A stretch of DNA of 64,000 nt, taken from contig NW_006767448.1 in the NCBI RefSeq assembly GCF_000264995.1, positions 124,001 to 188,000 of the forward strand, written 5' to 3'. Both the position numbers and the translations under genes were made by a program. Origin of the DNA: Punctularia strigosozonata HHB-11173 SS5 (Eukaryota > Basidiomycota > Agaricomycetes > Corticiales > Punctulariaceae). How positions within the stretch are numbered: position 1 is the stretch's first letter; each line of letters opens with the position of its first letter. The notes under the pieces are model-generated. The model had not been told where the DNA came from. It saw only the letters and a list, made by a program, of their open reading frames with translations, and did no database searches. Below, piece after piece: positions 34,113 to 45,663 of the stretch.

Positions 34113-36807
34113 CTAATCCAAATCCGCATTCCATATTTTCACGGTTTTGTCACTACCACCTGAGACGACGCGCTTGCCATCAGGCGAGAAGGCAACGGAC
34201 CAAATCACACCTCCACCTCGGCCTTCCCAAGGCCCCGCTACGGTCTGTCCCGTCTTCGCGTTCCATATCCGGATCGTGCTGTCGTCGGAGCCAGAGACGA
34301 TATACTGGCCATCCGGAGAGAATGACACGGAGCGGACCGTGTCTTTGTGCCCTCTCAATGGGCCCAGTACTGTCTGTCTTGTATTGGCGTCCCAGATCCG
34401 GATCGTGGTGTCGTAGGACCCTGAGACGATGTGCGCGCCACAGGGGGAATACGCGACCGGCCAAACCGCGTCATTGTGGCCACGCAACGGGTCCCCGACG
34501 GGCTTGGCCGCGTTGGCGTCCCAGAATCGAATGGTTCCGTCGTCGGATCCAGAGATGATGTATTTACCGTCCGGTGAGAATGCGACGCTAAGAACCCAGT
34601 CGGAGTGACCGTGTAAAGGCTCGCCGACGGCCTGTCCCGTCTGCGCGTCCCAGAGTCGGAGCGTCTTGTCAGTTGAGCCCGAGACGATGCGGTCGCCTTT
34701 GGGCGAGAATGCAACACACTTAACCTCGCGCGTATGCCCTTCGAGCGGCTCCCCAACCTGCTGCCCCGTCTTCACGTCCCATAGTCGCACGGTGAAGTCA
34801 TGTGAGGCCGAGGTCAGGCGCTTCCCATCGGGGGAAAACGCCACCGAAGAGACGTCGTTCGTGTGCCCTCGTAAAGGCTCGCAATCTTCCTTTCCGGTGT
34901 CCGCATTCCATATTCGGATCGTGCTATCCCCAGAGCCCGAGGCAATTTGGGAGCCATCCGGGGAGAGCGAAACAGAGTACACGGTATGTGTATGGCCTTG
35001 CATGGTGGACCGCAGCGTCATCTCTGTTGACAGGATCAGAGGTTTGAAAGCTAAACATGAACAAAGCATCAATGTATTGCGTACCGAGGTGACGTTGGGT
35101 AAAGGTCTGCGTCAACCAATCCATTGCCCGGCGACTCCCGGGTCGCCTCTGGTCAACATGCAGCAGCAGTCTCTCCACAACACGTCTGGAATATAGATTC
35201 AGACCCGGTGGCAACGGAGAATATACACCGAGAACCATGATGATATCGGTCGCACGCGTCTCTGGCAAGTTCGAATCTTTCAGTCCATCTAGCATCATAT
35301 TGAGAGAGCCGAGAAGCTCTGTTGGGTCAGCAATATTGCAGAACACATTTCTGCCGATCTCTGTATCGGTTTAGTACAGAGCTTGGGGTGAATTGTAGCA
35401 ACACGACAGACCTGTGGACAGCAGATCATCGAGCACTTGGCAATCGTCCTTCGAGAGACCTTCATTCAGCAGCTTTGGAGCAAGCTCTCGTGCAGCTTGA
35501 TATGTCACGAGATTCTCGAATACTTCCGAGATTTGAGGTCGCTCAGACGGGTCTGCTTCCCAGCACCAGGTGACGGCAGTCCTCCATACGAAATCATCCA
35601 GACCTAGGTCTTGTGCGTGCGAAGGGCGCGTAGGCCGTGAACCATCAAGAACTTTGAGAGCGGTTACGAATACGTGATCGATATTGTAGAACGGGCGTCT
35701 ACCATCAAAGATCTGTAGACTGGTTTAGCTTAAGTGATTTAGCAATATCAGACTATACCTACCTCCCATGTGGTCATACCAAATGCATAAACGTCAGACT
35801 CCGAAGTACGGGTCGGATTCATCACGTCAGACTCCGAAGTACGGGTCGGATTCATCGCCCAATCCAACAACTCGGGGGCCTTGTATAACACCGAGACCCA
35901 GCGTGAAGAAGATTCTGTAGGTGTTGCCAAAGAGTCGGTACCAAGGGTCGTCGATAAAAGAAAGTCGACAAGACGTGCACGCCCGACTTTGTCCACAAGG
36001 ACGTTGCGCTGGATTCCGACGATAATTGAGTCGTAGCTGACTGTGAAGAAGTCAGTACTCACGCTATGGAGATCACCATGTACAAGACCGTTTGAATGCA
36101 TGTAATGAAGGCCATGGGCGATATCCGTGATCTGACCGTAGCTTCATGAGTTTGGCGAAGTGCAGTGCAATACACAATGTTCACCAGTCTCACGCGATCG
36201 GCGCTTGGATGGTATTCGAGATACGACAGAACATCGCCATTGTCCATCCATTCCGACACGATGCATGCATAGTTTCCAGGTTCAACGCCGATGAAGGGGA
36301 CGATATTGGGATGATCCAGCCGCTTCCACAAGACCGCTTCCCTGCAGAACATCTAGCCATCGGTATGAACCTACGATTTTTTTCTCCGAGGCGCAATGAG
36401 GAACACACCTTCATATACGTTTTCTGATCTCTGGCGTGCAGCCGAATGACCTTCCGCGCGACGGAGATACCGTTGTAGGTCCCTCGGTACACATTCGCGG
36501 ATCCCCCATAGCAAGGAGGATCATCCCCAACATTCACAGGCCCCGATAACCTGCATCTTGTGGGTAGGAGCCCGCTCTTGCTACACAGCCCGCTGAGCGT
36601 GCGCAGACTCGTTCGAAATCTGCCGTCAGTGCGAGGTGTTGAGTCGAGGCCCTAGATCGCACTCTGAGTCTCCGGTTTTTCTCCAGTGCGCTCCAGCCGA
36701 CCGCCACTCACACAATCCAACTTGTCTATCTTCTCCTGCAGAGCCGCGGTGTGAGCAGCGGAACCATCGTCCATGTAGTTGAGTATGGGCGCGGGTGAAG
36801 GAGACAT
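34113..36807 (-). CDS. TKL kinase fused to seven WD40 repeats
   Basis: Start probably the ATG at 36807 (MSPSPAPILNYMDDGS); the join to the next exon is uncertain. From about 36620 the chain reads LCSKSGLLPTRCRLSG, a common lead-in to agaricomycete TKLs, then a glycine loop (CYGGSANVYRG), VARKVIRL, KRLDHPNIVPFIGV, the catalytic loop VHGDLHS/RNVLVDK, DFL instead of DFG, YKAPELLDW and DVYAFGMTTWE. ADPSERPQISEVFENL closes the kinase. A helical linker (LLGSLNMMLDGLKD, RRVVERLLLHVDQRRPG, RRAMDWLTQTFTQRHL) follows. A 71-bp intron (35024-35094) joins in frame to seven 43-residue WD40 repeats ending KTVKIWNADLD. Seven repeats make a complete propeller. A 33-bp tandem duplication sits in the kinase C-lobe. 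The fusion is supported by an in-frame splice, not by transcripts. Confidence 0.8.
35791..35856 (-). repeat. 33-bp tandem duplication in the kinase C-lobe
   Basis: Two identical 33-base units (35791-35823 and 35824-35856) give MNPTRTSESDV twice in a row between the APE motif and DVYAFG. The duplication keeps frame and is exact, so it is recent. Confidence 0.95.
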
Positions 36808-37401
36808 GATGCGCCTTGACGTTGTGTTGTTGCTTATTGTATCGCGATTAGCGCCGAGGGGGGATCACAGCATCCTTTAAGTCCTGTATATTGGAGCTCA
36901 ATAATCACGACCACATTTTAGGCACGCGTTCCCTTCTTTGAATCATCACGCGAGCGGCGACAGAGTGAAAACATAGATGAAAGGTCTGTACAACGCCCCT
37001 TATATTCCGGCAACTTGACTCGACAATGCCGAAGGATCGGCATGGCTCGCTTAGTGGAATTTTGAGCAAGATCTATTCTATTCGGCCTTACAGACCCTTA
37101 GGAATTGTCACCCATTGAATGTCGTATTTGACCATGTACTGTTATGGACATTGCAACGTTTCGGTCCATCACGGAAGACAAGACACCGCCTTACTCATAT
37201 AATGGTGACCGCGCAAGATATCTGGGCTCGAGAACGCGGACACCGTAACGATAGACCGTATTCGATTGCATGCGTGGTATCCAAGATCCTTCTTACTGGT
37301 ACAATACGAACATCCGATCCTCCTAGCACAGCAGCCTTTTGGCGACCATGAAGCTACGCTCTAATCCTCATCTACAAGCGAGGGACCAAAGGTCGCTGAA
37401 C
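36808..37401. other. Intergenic region
   Basis: Upstream of the kinase-WD40 gene and downstream of GH7 copy B. No gene recognised. Confidence 0.45.
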
Positions 37402-39148
37402 TCAGAGGCATTGCGAGTAGTCTGTGGAGGATTGTCAGTTTCCTGCTCGACTCAGGCGAAAGGGGGGAAAACTCACAGGGGTTGAGGACGGTGCAGGTCG
37501 AGCCAGACGCGCAGGTCGTCGCGCCGGTGTAACCGGTGCCGCCGCACTGTCCGTACTTGGCCACCGAGCCGGACGAGCCGGTAGAACCGGAGCCGGAAGC
37601 GGTCGAGGTGCTGGACCCGCTAGAGCCAGAAGATCCGCTGCCGGAGGACTCTGAGGAACGAAAGCGCATGTTAACGAGTAGAAGCGACGGGGAGAGGAGG
37701 GAAACGTACGGCCAGCCTTGAACGTCGTCCCGATGTCGCCGACCTTGATGTTCGAGTAAGTCACCGAGATCGACCCGCCGTTCGCTTCAACGTCCGCGGG
37801 GACACCGGACGTCGTCGCGCAAGTCCCGCGCTTGACACCGGGCGCAGACGCGTCCTTGTTCGTCGGGTAGTCCGAGTCCAGCCAGAGCATGTTCACCGCG
37901 TAGTCGTCCCAGATCGACAGGACCAGCACCATACCCTTTGCGAACGCCGCGCCCAGCTGCTTCAACCCACCGAGCGACTGGAACGTGTTCGTGTCCCCGA
38001 ACGCCGTCTTCTGTGCAGCGCACCAGCTGTCCGTGATCGAGTTGCCGCTCACGCCCGCGATCGTCGACTGCGAGTTGGGAATCACCACCCCGTTCTGGAC
38101 GTAAAACCGCCGGATCTCCGAAAGCGACCCCGTCGTGGTGTTGTCCGACGTCAGGAACTGGGTCACCACCGTGATCGGCTTGGTCGTGTCGACCGTCATG
38201 CCCGGGCCGTAGAACGTGGTATTGCCCATCCGGTACGAGTTGAAGTCGCATCCGGCCTGGTCGCAGGTCGAGGTGCAGGTCGAGCCCGTGCAGGCGGTGA
38301 TGCCCGTGCCCGTGCAGGGATGGGGCGTGACCGCCTCGGAGATGGAGTTGGCCTCCCAGATGTCCATCTCGGAGCAGCAGGCGCCGATGGACCCCGTGCC
38401 CGAGTTGGCGGAGGTACCGTTCCAGCCGATGATGTTGGCCTATGAGCAAGAGAACGTTAGTCATGAACGGCAAGCAAGGAGGTACATCGTTCTCACCTGG
38501 CCCTGGATAAACTTGAGGTCGTGAGGGCACTGAGAGTCGCAGTAGCCGGTGCCGTACTTGGCGCCGGCGGCGTTGGTCGAGGACGCGTCGCCGTTCGCGC
38601 TCATGGCCGAGAAGTAGACGGCGCCGTTGAGACCGCAGGGGAGCTTGGAGACGTCGACGTCCATGGTGAACTCCTTGTTGAGGAGGTTGAAGGTCTCGTA
38701 GGTGCTGTCGTCCTTCATGAGGTAGACGCGGGAACCGACGTTGCTGCCGGTCTTGAAGGCGAGGGTGAGGGCGGAGCCGGAGGAGGTGATACCGTAGGTG
38801 CCGGAGTAGTCGGCGCCGTCGAGAGCACAGTTCTTCGCGCAGGTGGCCGGGTCCGGGCAGAGGGTGGCATCCCACTGGTTTCCTACGAAGAAGCGTGAGG
38901 ACATTGAGTGAGAGCGGCGATGAGGGGAGGATGGACATACCGGTGTAGCAGTTGGTGTAGCCGCCGACGTTGTGGACCCAGCGCCAGTTGGAGTCGAGAG
39001 TGACGCTACCGGCGACGCTGGTGCAGCCGGACGAGGTGCAGGTCTGGTAGGAAAGGGCCGGGTGGGTCTCCGCGGCGGAGGTACCGACCTGCTGGGCAGA
39101 CGCGGTGGCGAGGAATACGAAGGAGACGAGGGCTGCTGCGCGGAACAT
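37402..39148 (-). CDS. cbh1: GH7 cellobiohydrolase I with CBM1 (copy B, inverted)
   Basis: Exons 39148-38941, 38882-38497, 38439-37710, 37650-37477 and 37421-37402 have exactly the same lengths as in copy A and encode 505 residues. Signal peptide [18 protein letters not shown]. Catalytic EMDIWEAN, Ser/Gly linker and CBM1 ([15 protein letters not shown], ending NPYYSQCL) are intact. Differences from copy A are a handful of substitutions, for example Thr to Ala at residue 4 and Tyr-Ala to Tyr-Thr in the CBM1. Introns 1-3 are also almost identical to copy A, but intron 4 and everything outside the coding region are not. TATA box at 39205-39212. The S33 hydrolase copy B lies upstream, as in the other pair. 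Confidence 0.97.
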
Positions 39149-41071
39149 GGCTGATCGACGACGGGAGGTAGACCGGTGAAGAGAAAGAGACCAAGACTCC
39201 TCCCTATATATACGATTCAGAGGTAGGCTTGATGGGGCCCAACAACGAAATGCGACGCGGGGAAACTGCTGGTCAGTACCCCTCGGGGAGCTTCCTTCGG
39301 GTGGTGCGGAACATGGTGGGGGTGTTCAATCAAAGGTGGACTTAGGGGGGTAATTATCGGAACATATCGTCCATTGATCGAAGGACGAAAATCGGGCCCT
39401 TTTACGGAACGCAGAGGAGATGCAGGTCTTCTGCTGGAGGCTCGGTGGAGATTCGTTGAAGACGCGTGAAAATCGCTGGTGAATAGATTTTCCGACAGTT
39501 CAACCAGGCCATACGACTCCAGACATGAAGGCACCGACCAGCTCGTTTGTTGACCTGCCCCAGAGCGGAATCGTGAATTGCAAGGCAGTGGTAATTCAAG
39601 CTGGTCCCCGCGCTTCTGCCAGCCAAAAAGCCTGTAGATCAAAGTCTGACCGAAGACATAGCCAATTTTGGGCCTTTTGTCTTGGCGCCGATGTGTGTTG
39701 TTTCCGAGGAAAGGACGAGAGCCAGCAAAATGTCCGTTACGACGTCGGCGAAGAGACCCAAGTCAACGGTGGCTGAGCTCTCCGCCCAAAGGGGGCTCAC
39801 GTGGAGGTCGACGACCTATTCCTCGGGTGAACCTCGCCCTCATGTCAGGGACCGTCATAACTGCTCTCTACGCGTGATACTGCGTCTTGTGCTGCATTGC
39901 GAGGCACTTGCTCAGATGTGACGGCCCATCACCGACAATCTCACTTGCACTATTGCCGCCGTCAAACAGGTGGACCCGCGGAGTGCTCCCGAATGGGTTG
40001 ACGGAGGTTGACGGGACACGATGGAACACGATTCACGTGGAACTCTCTTGAATTCACCGACGTCGGATGACTGCTTTCAGGCAGTTAGGTTGCGAAGATC
40101 AGATATTTCCGACGCTAGACCCATGCATCGGAGAGACTTGGTGACAGTGGATTGTTTGTTACGCTATTGTGCACACAGACCGAAAACATGAACCCCCAAG
40201 GGCGTAGTGAGCGTAAGCAGGTATGCTCCCTCCTAATCGGAGAACATGAGGTTGAGTCGGAATGTCGTTCGCCGGAACGAAATGACAATCTTGCTCGCAT
40301 GCGGACGGGAAGTCACTTTCTTGCACTTGGAGCTCATACGACGCAAATCTCGTGTAGATAGATCTCGACGTCAACAACAGATCCTTACTGTGCTTCCACT
40401 GTCGACGGCGAACGACAGCAGCCGAATGACGCGTCCTTGCGAAGTTCATTCATGGCGCAATACTGGGTGACTTCTCGCAATCAGGTGGTCGCTGTTCTGG
40501 GGGAGGTGTTCATATTCCGAGGTACGCTCTACGGCATTATATATACCGTAAGTCAAAAGACTATGTGTGCCTAACTGATAGATATTGCTCTTCTCAGGAC
40601 CTTGCCTTCGGCGTCGTTACCCTCGTACCAGTCGACGCATGCCTCATCCATTCATCACCTCCCGCTCGATGAAATTTCCAGTGAACCGCAGCTCTGCATG
40701 GACAATCGGGAATGTGATACGTTATAGCATATGTCTCGCGCTGTCATCGCATCGCAGGCAGTTATCCACCAGCTTGCTTTTGTTCCTGACTAGGCCCTAG
40801 TCTTCTCGTTGCCTCCGTGCCAAGCAACGGCAACATATCGGATTCGCAGACCGTTATGAATGAGTCGCAGCGCGCTGACGCTCCGTGCGCAGTGGCAGCC
40901 ACTGATACTTAGTAGGCATAGTCAATGCTGACTGGAAGCACTCTGCTCTTGAAGCATGACTTGTGTTATATACCATGAAAGCGGATTCGAAATGTACCAC
41001 CTTGGCGATCACACAGACCGTCCCAGCCGCACCAGCGCAGCTCGTATTTGAAGAAACAAAACCCCAATTTT
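39149..41071. promoter_or_regulatory. Upstream region of GH7 copy B, otherwise empty
   Basis: 1.9 kb between GH7 copy B and hydrolase copy B, compared with 0.87 kb in the other pair. It has the TATA box at 39205 and SYGGRG-type motifs near 39257 (GCGGGG) and 39316 (GTGGGG), which are weak candidates for CreA/Cre1. No gene recognised in the rest. Confidence 0.45.
39205..39212 (-). promoter_or_regulatory. TATA box of GH7 copy B
   Basis: TATATATA, 57 bases before the ATG at 39148. The surrounding promoter sequence differs from copy A, so the shared octamer reflects function rather than the duplication. Confidence 0.6.
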
Positions 41072-44000
41072 TCAAAAAGATATGGACTCTACTATCGATA
41101 AGTCTCCGGCATCCTTCCCGATCGGTGCGACATAAGGGGGGGTGACCGGCGGACGCTGCGAGCCAGGAGCGTAAACGCTGACGAGTTGCTGCTCTGTCGG
41201 CTGGGGGATTGTGCCCGTTGCGAGGAAGGTAATCGCGTCCTGGCTAGCGGGCTGCCCCACAACTACGTATCAAGCGATGAGCCCTAATCCTGGGTAAACA
41301 AGGTGGTAATATTCAACTCACGCATTGTCGTGCCGTGATCGTCTCCGTGACGGACTACGAGAGTCGATTGCGGGGATTGATCCTGCCACTGAAGGGTTGC
41401 GAGCTCCGTAGGTGTGCTGAGGCATCGCGTGTCATTCAACATTGCAAGTATTCTTCGATATGGCTTTCGCTTACTTCAGATCGTAATCCGCGGTGACGAA
41501 CAACATGGGAGTCTGGACTTTGAGGGTCTTCTTTGGTCTAGCGGGGAACGGCCAGGCTGTGCACATAAGCTAGAGAAAAACAAAACTGGTGAGCGAGAAC
41601 CAGTCCATTGAGAACAAGCACTGTACTCACGCGTAGCTGCCAGAACTGCGAGTATTGGAAACCGAGCGTGTCGACCTGACACTGCGTTCAGCGATGGCTC
41701 AACAGGTCACGGAGGAGACAATGATGCATACCGCAGAAGCGCTCTGGTTCAACTTCCTCAGGCCGTCCACGGTATTGTCGTCGCCAGCTGCGGATGCGAT
41801 CCATCTGGTGAGTGATCCAGCCAACCATGGTCGGTTGAGATATCCTCACCCTCGTCCGCGCAGATGATCGGTAACACGTTCACAATCTCCAGCATGATCA
41901 CCGGATCAGGTACCAGAAGCGTCGCGTTGCCGTTCAATGCTTGCGAGAGCGCCAGGTTGAACTTGGGGAAGTCCGGAGAAGAGTTGACCGTGTAGTACAA
42001 CGCGAACTTGGCCAGCGTCGCGGTGACGTTGAGATCGCTGAACGAACCGTTCTCGGCCATCTGGATGACCTTGGTGAATGCCTATGGAGTTTGCGCTCAG
42101 CTTCGGCGGAGTAACATCATCATGGTTGCACTCCATCAACTACATACCTCGGGGACGCTGCCGTTGCCCTGATCCTTGAAAGGGCAAGACGGATCGGATT
42201 GGCAGAAATCGTCCGCGCGAAGAACAAGACGGTTGACCGCCGTGATCTGATCAGCGACGGCGATTTGATCGACCTGAATGATTGGTTGTATCAGCACAAG
42301 GCATGTAGATGGAGCTCGAACATACCGTTGCGTGCGAGAGAACGGCGTCGAGGACAAAGTTGCCAACGCTTTCTGGGAAACGAGAGGCGTATTCGGCAGC
42401 TTGTAGGTCCCGCTGTCANNNNNNNNNNNNNNNNNNNNNNNNNNNNNNNNNNNNNNNNNNNNNNNNNNNNNNNNNNNNNNNNNNNNNNNNNNNNNNNNNN
42501 NNNNNNNNNNNNNNNNNNNNNNNNNNNNNNNNNNNNNNNNNNNNNNNNNNNNNNNNNNNNNNNNNNNNNNNNNNNNNNNNNNNNNNNNNNNNNNNNNNNN
42601 NNNNNNNNNNNNNNNNNNNNNNNNNNNNNNNNNNNNNNNNNNNNNNNNNNNNNNNNNNNNNNNNNNNNNNNNNNNNNNNNNNNNNNNNNNNNNNNNNNNN
42701 NNNNNNNNNNNNNAATCTCCAGCATGATCACCGGATCAGGTACCAGAAGCGTCGCGTTGCCGTTCAATGCTTGCGAGAGCGCCAGGTTGAACTTGGGGAA
42801 GTCCGGAGAAGAGTTGACCGTGTAGTACAACGCGAACTTGGCCAGCGTCGCGGTGACGTTGAGATCGCTGAACGAACCGTTCTCGGCCATCTGGATGACC
42901 TTGGTGAATGCCTATGGAGTTTGCGCTCAGCTTCGGCGGAGTAACATCATCATGGTTGCACTCCATCAACTACATACCTCGGGGACGCTGCCGTTGCCCT
43001 GATCCTTGAAAGGGCAAGACGGATCGGATTGGCAGAAATCGTCCGCGCGAAGAACAAGACGGTTGACCGCCGTGATCTGATCAGCGACGGCGATTTGATC
43101 GACCTGAATGATTGGTTGTATCAGCACAAGGCATGTAGATGGAGCTCGAACATACCGTTGCGTGCGAGAGAACGGCGTCGAGGACAAAGTTGCCAACGCT
43201 TTCTGGGAAACGAGAGGCGTATTCGGCAGCTTGGAAGGTCCCGCTGTCAAGATATATCAGAGCGGTGCCACATCGAAAGTTGAGGCCACTAACTATGATA
43301 CGCCCAAGAAGTTCATCTTGGTATAGTTGAGGGCATTCATCAAAGTGTTCCAATCTTGCGCAACTTCCTCCGTGCCAACGTGCTGAACGATTCCCGGGGG
43401 AGAGCTTCCAGTGATGCAGGATTGTGCGAACGTAGCCACCGATGTTTGATAAGCCGAGAAGGAAGCTTGGTCCGTTGGGCTGCTCGGCACTTATGAGTAT
43501 AGAACATTGGAAGAGGTATTGGCCATTCTTACAGCGCAATCGGTATCTCCGCTGCGGCGACCAGAGAGCAGTTCAAGGGATTTGACTGTCCGACGCCGCG
43601 GACGTCGACAGCTGCATGTCGAATCAGCTGACTACCGAAAGATGTTCCGCTGAGCGGCTTACCAAGGAAATCCTGGTCAAGCACGCCATCAAACATGGCG
43701 CTCGACGAGGAATTGAGAGCAATACCCCATGCAAATGAAGCTGCCTCCAAGCCAGGTCCACCTAAATCGTCTTGTGAGCCGCCAACAAAACCAAACTCAC
43801 GTCACAAAACACCGAGCACACGTACCTGGGTTACTGGTCCAACCAATTCCATCAATCATTCTAGACGCTCCGGTAGGAATGGAGCGAGCTCACAAATTAA
43901 GCAATTGCGTTGCGTTACCTGGGCGGTGCATGGCAAATCCCAGGGTAATGTTATTGGTGTCGCTGATCGGAGCTGAATAGTCAAGCGGAACGGTCAAGTG

Positions 44001-44210
44001 ACCGCATGCCAGTGTCGACGGGAGAGGCGGAAGTCCGGAGGCGTTCCAGGTCGTGACGTTAAACTGCTGCTGAACGGGCGCGGGTACGTTGACCGAGCAA
44101 TCAATCCATTCAAGCTGGGCACCGAAATTGCTCGTAAAGGGTGGTCTGTATGGCACGGGAAAGGCGACAATGGAAGTAGCAAGCGTGAGGAGGGTCGTGA
44201 ATAAAAGCAT
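41072..44210 (-). CDS. S33/TAP-like alpha/beta hydrolase, secreted (copy B; interrupted by assembly gap)
   Basis: The ATG at 44210 opens MLLFTTLLTLATSIVAFPVP; FGAQLEWIDCSVNVPAPVQ and ACGHLTVPLDY follow. The nucleophile elbow GVSYGT is split by the same intron as in copy A. The acid and His regions are present and the protein ends DLSIVESISF at 41072. The first exons and the last exons differ clearly from copy A, while the middle (from TLMNALNYTKMNFLG to about the DNT exon) is almost identical, intron included. An N run at 42419-42713 is flanked by about 535 duplicated bases, so several exons appear twice; the true gene is probably about 830 bp shorter. Probably a secreted exopeptidase; substrate unknown. 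Confidence 0.85.
42419..42713. other. Assembly gap (295 N) with duplicated flanks
   Basis: Bases 41884-42418 recur after the gap at 42714-43249 with only a small difference near the contig end (CTTGTAGGTCC against CTTGGAAGGTCC). This is the sign of two overlapping contigs that were not merged. Confidence 0.9.
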
Positions 44211-45663
44211 AATGAGCGATCTACGCTGAGTGAAGAAAGAGGGAAGTTGGAGATCGAACAACTCGAGGAAATCTGCAACAAATCTTCCAAACTCCTTTTG
44301 AACCTTCGAAGCCTTCTAGGAGCAAGGTGCTTCCGACGACGGTAAATCAGCGGAGCATGATCACTGAGGCAGCGAATGGGCTCACCCAGGGAAGAAGCGT
44401 GCAAGTTGCTATGCATCTGCCACCAATTTGCTTCTGAGTGATGAGGTGCGCAAGAGACGCACGTAGCATAGCGTTAGTTGCCAGGGGCTGTGATTAACGA
44501 CAGTCGGACAGACAAGGTGCCGGTGAAGCTGATCTTTCCTGAAGTGAGTGCGATCCACTTTGGTCCGCGCCAACCACCGTCTAGCACATCTTGCGGCAGG
44601 TTGTACGAACCGCTAGATGTGCATAATCTCATGCATCATGCATCATGATCGGAATCCACCCTGAGCATCTACGCTCATGCGCATCCCACTCTACACAGCT
44701 CGCGCAACGGGTTGCAGAAAAAAGCTCCAGAGTAGAGTAGCGATTCGATGAAGAAGGCGTGGTATTCATTATACCATAATTCTAATCGAGCCGGTTGTGC
44801 AATAGTCAGAGATGAACCAACAGTCGTACGGTCAGTAAGTGACCGTGCCGTCAGGAACATCCCGGAAAGTAAGTACTTACTGATGCTATCCACCAGCGCC
44901 CCTCGGTTATCCGGACCGATTGTGCATTTACTATTGAAAAACACATGTGAGTTCAAGCAGGGGCGTGAATCAAAAAGCAGTGATTGCGCATCAAGGAAAG
45001 ATAGAGAGCCTACACCGTATCATAAAGTAGTGTTTGCGTTTGCATGAGGGCGTTGAATCCATCAAGGAGTGATTGTGCATCAGAGGACGCTCCAAAGAGG
45101 ACGTTCTTAGCAGGAACCCGAACAAGTACTTATGGACCGTAGCATCATACTCTTGTGCTAGCGAGCTAGTGACGCACGCAGGGTATTGTCGCCGCGTTCC
45201 AAGGTCGGCGTCCTGTATACCTTCGGTCGAAGCGAGGAGTTGGCACGGGTTAGAGACGTCGAGGATCCGAAGCCTGAGGTAAGTAGTTATGTACTTAGTC
45301 TGCGATTATATCACATATGTATCCCGATATGCCTCCTCGCGCAGCAGATGATAGGCCACAGGATACAGCAGCATTGACCGTGATTGAGCTCGTCAATGCC
45401 ATAGTCCCACCGCACAGCCCCGGGACGCGTACCCCCCTTACGCGTCTCGCGCAGGCGTCAAGCTTCAATCTCGTCTTCATACACACTTCTCGTACTTGTC
45501 GGCATCCACGTAGTCTGCCCATCATGGTACGCATGGTTTGAAGATGGAACGAGATGCACGTCTGACGTCTGACCATATCAATCGATACTCCCACTGGATC
45601 CGTGCTATACTCTTACACGATGCGTTCGGCGTCAACCCCCGCGAATGGCGCATATAGTCGATA
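44211..45663. other. Intergenic region
   Basis: No gene supported. Near 44630 there is a short ATGCATCATGCATCATG repeat. At 44965-45085 there is an imperfect direct repeat (GTGATTGCGCATCA against GTGATTGTGCATCA). Neither has an obvious function. Confidence 0.4.

Noticed and set aside
42199-42944. Long open frames across the second N run
   Set aside because: Same artefact as the first gap; only the terminal codons are real sequence.
14718-44650. Similar ATGCATCATGCAT motifs upstream of both S33 hydrolase genes
   Set aside because: Short, low-complexity and at different distances from the start codons; not enough to claim a shared element.
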